Below are positions 7,741 to 11,287 of a stretch of DNA of 11,287 nucleotides, piece after piece. Positions within the stretch are counted from its first letter, which is position 1, and each line of letters starts with the position of its first letter. The stretch spans positions 1 to 11,287 of the forward strand of contig JAOXYB010054711.1 in assembly GCA_028565635.1 (NCBI GenBank), written 5' to 3'. Both the position numbers and the translations under genes were made by a program. This DNA comes from Phoronis ovalis (taxonomy: Eukaryota > Phoronida > Phoronidae). The notes under the pieces were generated by a model. The model did not search any database. It was not told where the DNA came from and was given only the letters and a program-made list of their open reading frames with translations.

Positions 7741-8640
7741 ATTTTTATCGTAAGCACTGTGACGGTCTAATATGAAAAACGATAATATATAGCCAAGATA
7801 ATACACCGATTTACACTAAAAATATGCTTATTCAAGCCATGTTGGTAGCGTAGCATTTACGAACTGTGTCCGTGGACTGTCGTACGTAACAAGTCCTTGA
7901 CACTCGAACTGGAGGTTCGTGTCCAACAAATTGGATCCCTGGTAATCAATTTAGGTCGGTACTATCCCGTTTACAAGCCCGAGCTAGTGGATGTTAACAA
8001 TCCTGTACATTACAGGTGTTGGCAAATCAGTAGACGAATATGTCACCTTTGCATACACTTCTAGCCTAGCACTGTTTGTGGTACAACCATGTAGATGAAA
8101 AGATTGCATAAACTAGGAAAAAATATTATGGCCCGGGGATTTGCATTTTTGTACAAAATATTAAGGGGTGGGGGCGTATTTTATTGTGTACCACAAATCA
8201 GTGTCACGATTTTTCGTGCAACTAATTATTTTTAAAAAGCGTACCCTTTGTTATAAATTCTGGTCAATTCCTAATACAGCATAATATGTTAAACCACATA
8301 GAATACCAGTTCCCTCTGGTTGTTTAATTAATAGAGCCTAGACATGAAGGTGACCTTTGTTTATACACTCTGAAGATAATACATCGATACGAACACACTA
8401 TTAAGTATATACAGCTTGTGAATAACTAATTAGTTTTCATATATTTCATATAAGCAACATAAGTAATTTAGTAATATTTATATTATTACCAGCATATTTT
8501 CTGCCTTTTGTTACCCACTGAACTGTATTTCATTTAATAAAAAGACATCATTATTTTCTTATTTGTCATTGACCCATTTCTGTACTTCCCTGTTTAAAAT
8601 TAGAACAAATTTATACGATGAATCAGCACTTTTGCTGTTG
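7741..8640. other. No gene seen; weak tRNA-like stretch
   Basis: No coding signal. At 7846-7854 TAGCGTAGC fits the start of a polymerase III A box, and GGTTCGTGTCC at 7914-7924 is near a B box, but the cloverleaf does not fold well, so at best this is an old tRNA-derived SINE head. Confidence 0.35.
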
Positions 8641-8661
8641 ACACCTCACCGGAGTGTTAAT

Positions 8662-8774
8662 GCTCTCTATTTTAACGGTCGTGGTAACGGTGAAGCTGCC
8701 CGCGGTATATTTTTGCGCTGGCTGGTCAAGAATATACCGATGAACGAGATGAATGGGAAGGAGAATGGCCTAAA
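8662..8774 (+). pseudogene. Sigma-class GST, N-terminal exon with a frame break
   Basis: The thioredoxin-like N-terminal part of a sigma-class glutathione S-transferase. It reads ALYFNGRGNGEAARG and then, after a +2 shift, ALAGQEYTDERDEWEGEWPK. The Tyr in LYFN corresponds to the catalytic Tyr that activates glutathione in this class. The shift is best explained by two extra bases in the TATAT at 8706-8710; removing them gives the exact family spacing between the conserved Arg and AGQEY. The exon ends at a plausible donor, CCTAAA/GTAAAA (8774/8775). No Met start in this frame is in good context, so a first coding exon probably lies upstream or is lost. The protein would normally be cytosolic. 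The matching C-terminal exon is at 10515-10738. Confidence 0.8.
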
Positions 8775-10514
8775 GTAAAACTTAATTTTTTCAAGTTATT
8801 TTCTTATTTTATTTAGTCAGTATATTTCAAGCACTGGAAATTATCCAGACAGCAAAGTAAGGGATTGTGGATGAGCAAATTAGTGTTCAAATTGTGGATT
8901 TCAACATTTTCTATATAATCCTTTCAAAAATAATTATTTTGTCACAGGGCAGCCTTTCGTCTTTGTGCATTTGCCTAATTTAATTATTATATAATATGAA
9001 CACCAATCTATTTATTCCAGGTTTTCATATGACTCAAATTAATTCCAGCTTATGATCCTTCATCTAACAACTTGTGACTTATATTTGAACTCCTCCAAGG
9101 CATGCGCAGTGTTACTGCGATCTCTGTTACGTTCACTTTATTCCCGCTACCACTCCTTCTGACATACTTTTAACCAGGTTCAGTCAGGGAATACAGCTTA
9201 CGTTCCCCATTCCACAACCCTGGCAGAGCTTCCATAACCGGTTGCTGATGACAAGCTGGGTTTTTTTGTACGAAATTTACAAAAAAATTTCAGCAAGTGT
9301 GTGGGGCACACTTCCTCAGATGACCATTTAAGATGACCAAACCACTTGCCAGGCGCACACAATTTGCAGGGTCCTTGGAAGGCATTTTGGTGGGTAAAAC
9401 ATATTAACTGAAAAGTGACACATACACATATTACAGATTATGTAAAATACCACAGAATTAGTAGCTCTAAATTCAGTACTGTTTTTTTATAGCAAATATT
9501 TTCACATTTACAGTTTCCTTTTTCATAATTACTTACGCATTTTAAAATTTAGTCTTGTAAACTGCTGTACAATTTGATCATGATTAAACGTTTGTTTTAT
9601 GATCAATAAAATTCAATTATATTATTATAAATCATCTCGCGTGTTTGTAATATTTCATTTTTTAAGTTACAAAAGCAGTAAAAGTACGTTTTACCAATTT
9701 ACTTATATTAACTTGGGGAGAAGTACAAGGAATATTAGAGAAACAATCGATAGTAGAATTGTAGTAACTTTAAATATTTATTTATTATACATTATTATTA
9801 TTACAAGTACGAAATGGGCCAATTTCTATGCTTTTACTATCCACTAGTCTCTTCGCGTATCCATATTCAAATGTTATGAGCCCCAGCTGTACCTCTGCTG
9901 CATATGTCTGTTAATTCTTTTTTAATCTAGCAAAGCCAGTTGTGAAATAATGCTATAGTTTGCCAGTGAAGTTAACCACGTGGTCCGTTTGTGGCCTTGT
10001 TATTGTTGTTTATGTTGTTGTTCTTAGTAGTTTTCTTTGAATAGACTATTTGCATGCACTTGGTGGAGCTACCTGTCTCACACCCAAACGATCCCATCAT
10101 GTCGCATTATGTGAATGAACAATGACGTAGTTCTGCGTGCGGTCATGCGATTCATTCACAGAACGCATCCTTCGCATGCTAAGCCAAAATCAAAAAAAAA
10201 TCTTAGTTTCTTTGATCTAGGAAATACCCTCTTTTTTTAAAATATAAATACATAAGCAACTATTTATTAATATTTTATTTCGTTAAATTTTCATCGGTTA
10301 AAGTTTTTCTAAAGTCAGATTTAAAAAAAACAGGTTTTGTGTAGATGTATAACTACAGGATGCTGGTATCGAAGGGGTCTGACTGTAACACCCTCAAGTG
10401 CATATAACAGTCAATTCAAGCGTGTGAACAACTGTGATGCTTGCGCTTATCATTATAATTTGTATATGGTAAAAATATATTTAACACAGTTTTTTATTTA
10501 TTATTTCGTGGTAG
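8775..10514. other. Spacer between GST exons; expected middle exon not found
   Basis: The GST family requires about 30 residues here covering the MPFGQ-P glutathione-binding loop and the following strand and helix. I looked for this in three plus-strand frames and saw nothing recognisable. The stretch is AT-rich, with a GC-richer block at about 9090-9400 of unknown nature containing a small perfect hairpin (AAGTGTG-loop-CACACTT, near 9295-9313) and another foldback at 10110-10160. An 82-codon ORF at 9599-9847 is low complexity. Confidence 0.45.
10110..10160. repeat. Small inverted repeat, 10-bp arms
   Basis: TGTGAATGAA (10110-10119) and TTCATTCACA (10151-10160) are perfect reverse complements separated by 31 bases. 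The spacer itself has smaller complementary words. No function is evident. Confidence 0.5.
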
Positions 10515-10738
10515 GTTTGATGGGCTTGAGTGAAAAATATGAAATTTACATCGACATGTTGATGAGATGTAATGGGTGATGTCATTAATCCGTATATTCC
10601 CATTTTTATGGAAGATGACGAAGCAGGAAAAGCTGAACTAAAGAAAGAATATGAAAAGAAATATCCTAACATGCTTGGCAACTGGAAGGATTCTTGTGCA
10701 ATAACAATGGTGGAGACGGATGGTTCGTTGGTGACTCG
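10515..10738 (+). pseudogene. Sigma-class GST, C-terminal-domain exon with two frame breaks
   Basis: The start of the all-helical GST C-terminal domain. After the acceptor CGTGGTAG (ends 10514) it reads (G)LMGLSEKYEIYIDMLMRC. An extra A at 10571-10572 shifts the frame, and MGDVINPYIPIFMEDDE continues to KKYPNMLGNWKDS. A second shift near 10698 leads into NNNGGDGWFVGDS, the motif that precedes the next helix in GSTs. The exon ends at a strong donor, TCG/GTAAGC (10738/10739). The remaining C-terminal exon is not seen before the window edge. Residue spacing otherwise follows the family and no extra stop codons occur outside the breaks, so decay is recent or the breaks are sequencing errors. Three shifts in about 340 coding bases, against none in the 834-bp TMEM45 frame, favours a true pseudogene. 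Confidence 0.8.
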
Positions 10739-10838
10739 GTAAGCAAATTGTCATAATACATAGTATAACAAAATATTGTCTAATAGTAAAATTACAGTGA
10801 ATTATTTTAATCAAAAGGAACTTTCTCTGTCATAGAAT

Positions 10839-10949
10839 CAGGCCTATCTAACTAGAGTGTACTCGAATCGTCAATCCGTAAATGCGCATTTGTTTTCTAC
10901 TGTTCGATTCCTATTGACGATTCGAGTCCACGCTGGTTAGGTAGGCCCG
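10839..10949. mobile_element. MITE-like foldback, 35-bp terminal inverted repeats
   Basis: The arms at 10841-10875 and 10913-10947 are inverted copies matching at 31 of 35 positions, around a 37-bp centre that contains the perfect palindrome AAATGCGCATTT (10880-10891). AGAAT occurs directly outside each end (10834-10838 and 10950-10954), which could be a 5-bp target-site duplication. It carries no ORF. The arm is shared with the repeat at 2460-2640. Confidence 0.7.
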
Positions 10950-10954
10950 AGAAT

Positions 10955-11287
10955 GAAAGAGCTAAAACTCGTTTGAGGAAAACGTATACCTACAGACGCT
11001 TAAATTCTATTTGAATTGTGTGCACTACTTATTCGAACCGGAAGCTGTTGAATGAGGAAAAACATCGCATTCGACAGACTACCAGAAAAATTAAGTGTTT
11101 TTCAAGAAAATGTTTTGTTAAGGCTAAACTGGACCCTAAAAAATTCGTGAAAAATCCGCATTACATTTTTTTCACTCAAAAGAGATGTTTCTAAAACTTT
11201 AACATTCAAACTATGTCATAATGGTATTTTCAAACTATTGTATAAAATGTATGAAATTTAATTAGCGTTTAATTACACCCTATGAAA
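10955..11287. other. No gene seen
   Basis: AT-rich sequence without coding, RNA or repeat signatures that I can support. The next exon of the GST copy would be expected here or beyond, but no match to its usual TWADL-type start was found. Confidence 0.4.

Noticed and set aside
7841-7927. tRNA gene
   Set aside because: A-box and near B-box words exist, but the T stem and acceptor stem do not pair properly and the boxes are 59 bases apart.
9295-9313. Histone-type 3' stem-loop
   Set aside because: The AAGTGTG/CACACTT hairpin does not match the conserved histone stem-loop, and no histone gene is nearby.
9599-9847. 82-codon ORF between GST exons
   Set aside because: AT-driven Ile/Tyr/Ser-rich frame with no GST residues and no splice context.

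Overview
The window looks like eukaryotic, probably molluscan (most likely bivalve), genomic DNA. It is AT-rich, genes are sparse and split by GT-AG introns, there is no bacterial gene packing, and several stretches resemble dispersed repeats that I recall from bivalve and other marine invertebrate genomes. The species assignment is inference. The animal gene families recognised are a TMEM45-family membrane protein, a class A GPCR and a sigma-class glutathione S-transferase (GST).

Layout. 1-490: the start of an unidentified minus-strand gene that runs off the left edge. It has a TATA box and an initiator, and upstream of these an ordered array of CCAAT/ACGCGT modules. 780-1325: dispersed repeat sequence. 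1736-2209: a weak plus-strand promoter and first-exon candidate. 2340-2640: a cluster of repeats. 2650-4060 (minus): a rhodopsin-type GPCR with its own 5' exon and intron, but with two single-base frame breaks, and ending in repeat DNA just before transmembrane helix 6. 4805-5090: a dispersed repeat. 5739-6268: a large foldback with arms of about 217 bp. 6376-7740: the one intact gene, a 277-residue TMEM45-like protein with its 5' splice acceptor and 3' polyadenylation signals. 8662-10738: two exons of a sigma-class GST with three frame breaks and no recognisable exon between them. 10839-10949: a short MITE-like foldback whose arm matches the repeat next to the broken GPCR.

The genes do not appear to form a pathway or operon. 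The picture is one intact gene flanked by two decayed gene copies in a repeat-rich neighbourhood. The broken genes keep introns or splice sites, so they look like decayed segmental copies rather than retrocopies. Unpolished assembly could also explain the frame breaks, although the unbroken 834-bp TMEM45 frame argues against a high error rate. I found no convincing new multi-gene system. The most structured unexplained signal is the phased CCAAT/ACGCGT array at 292-485.
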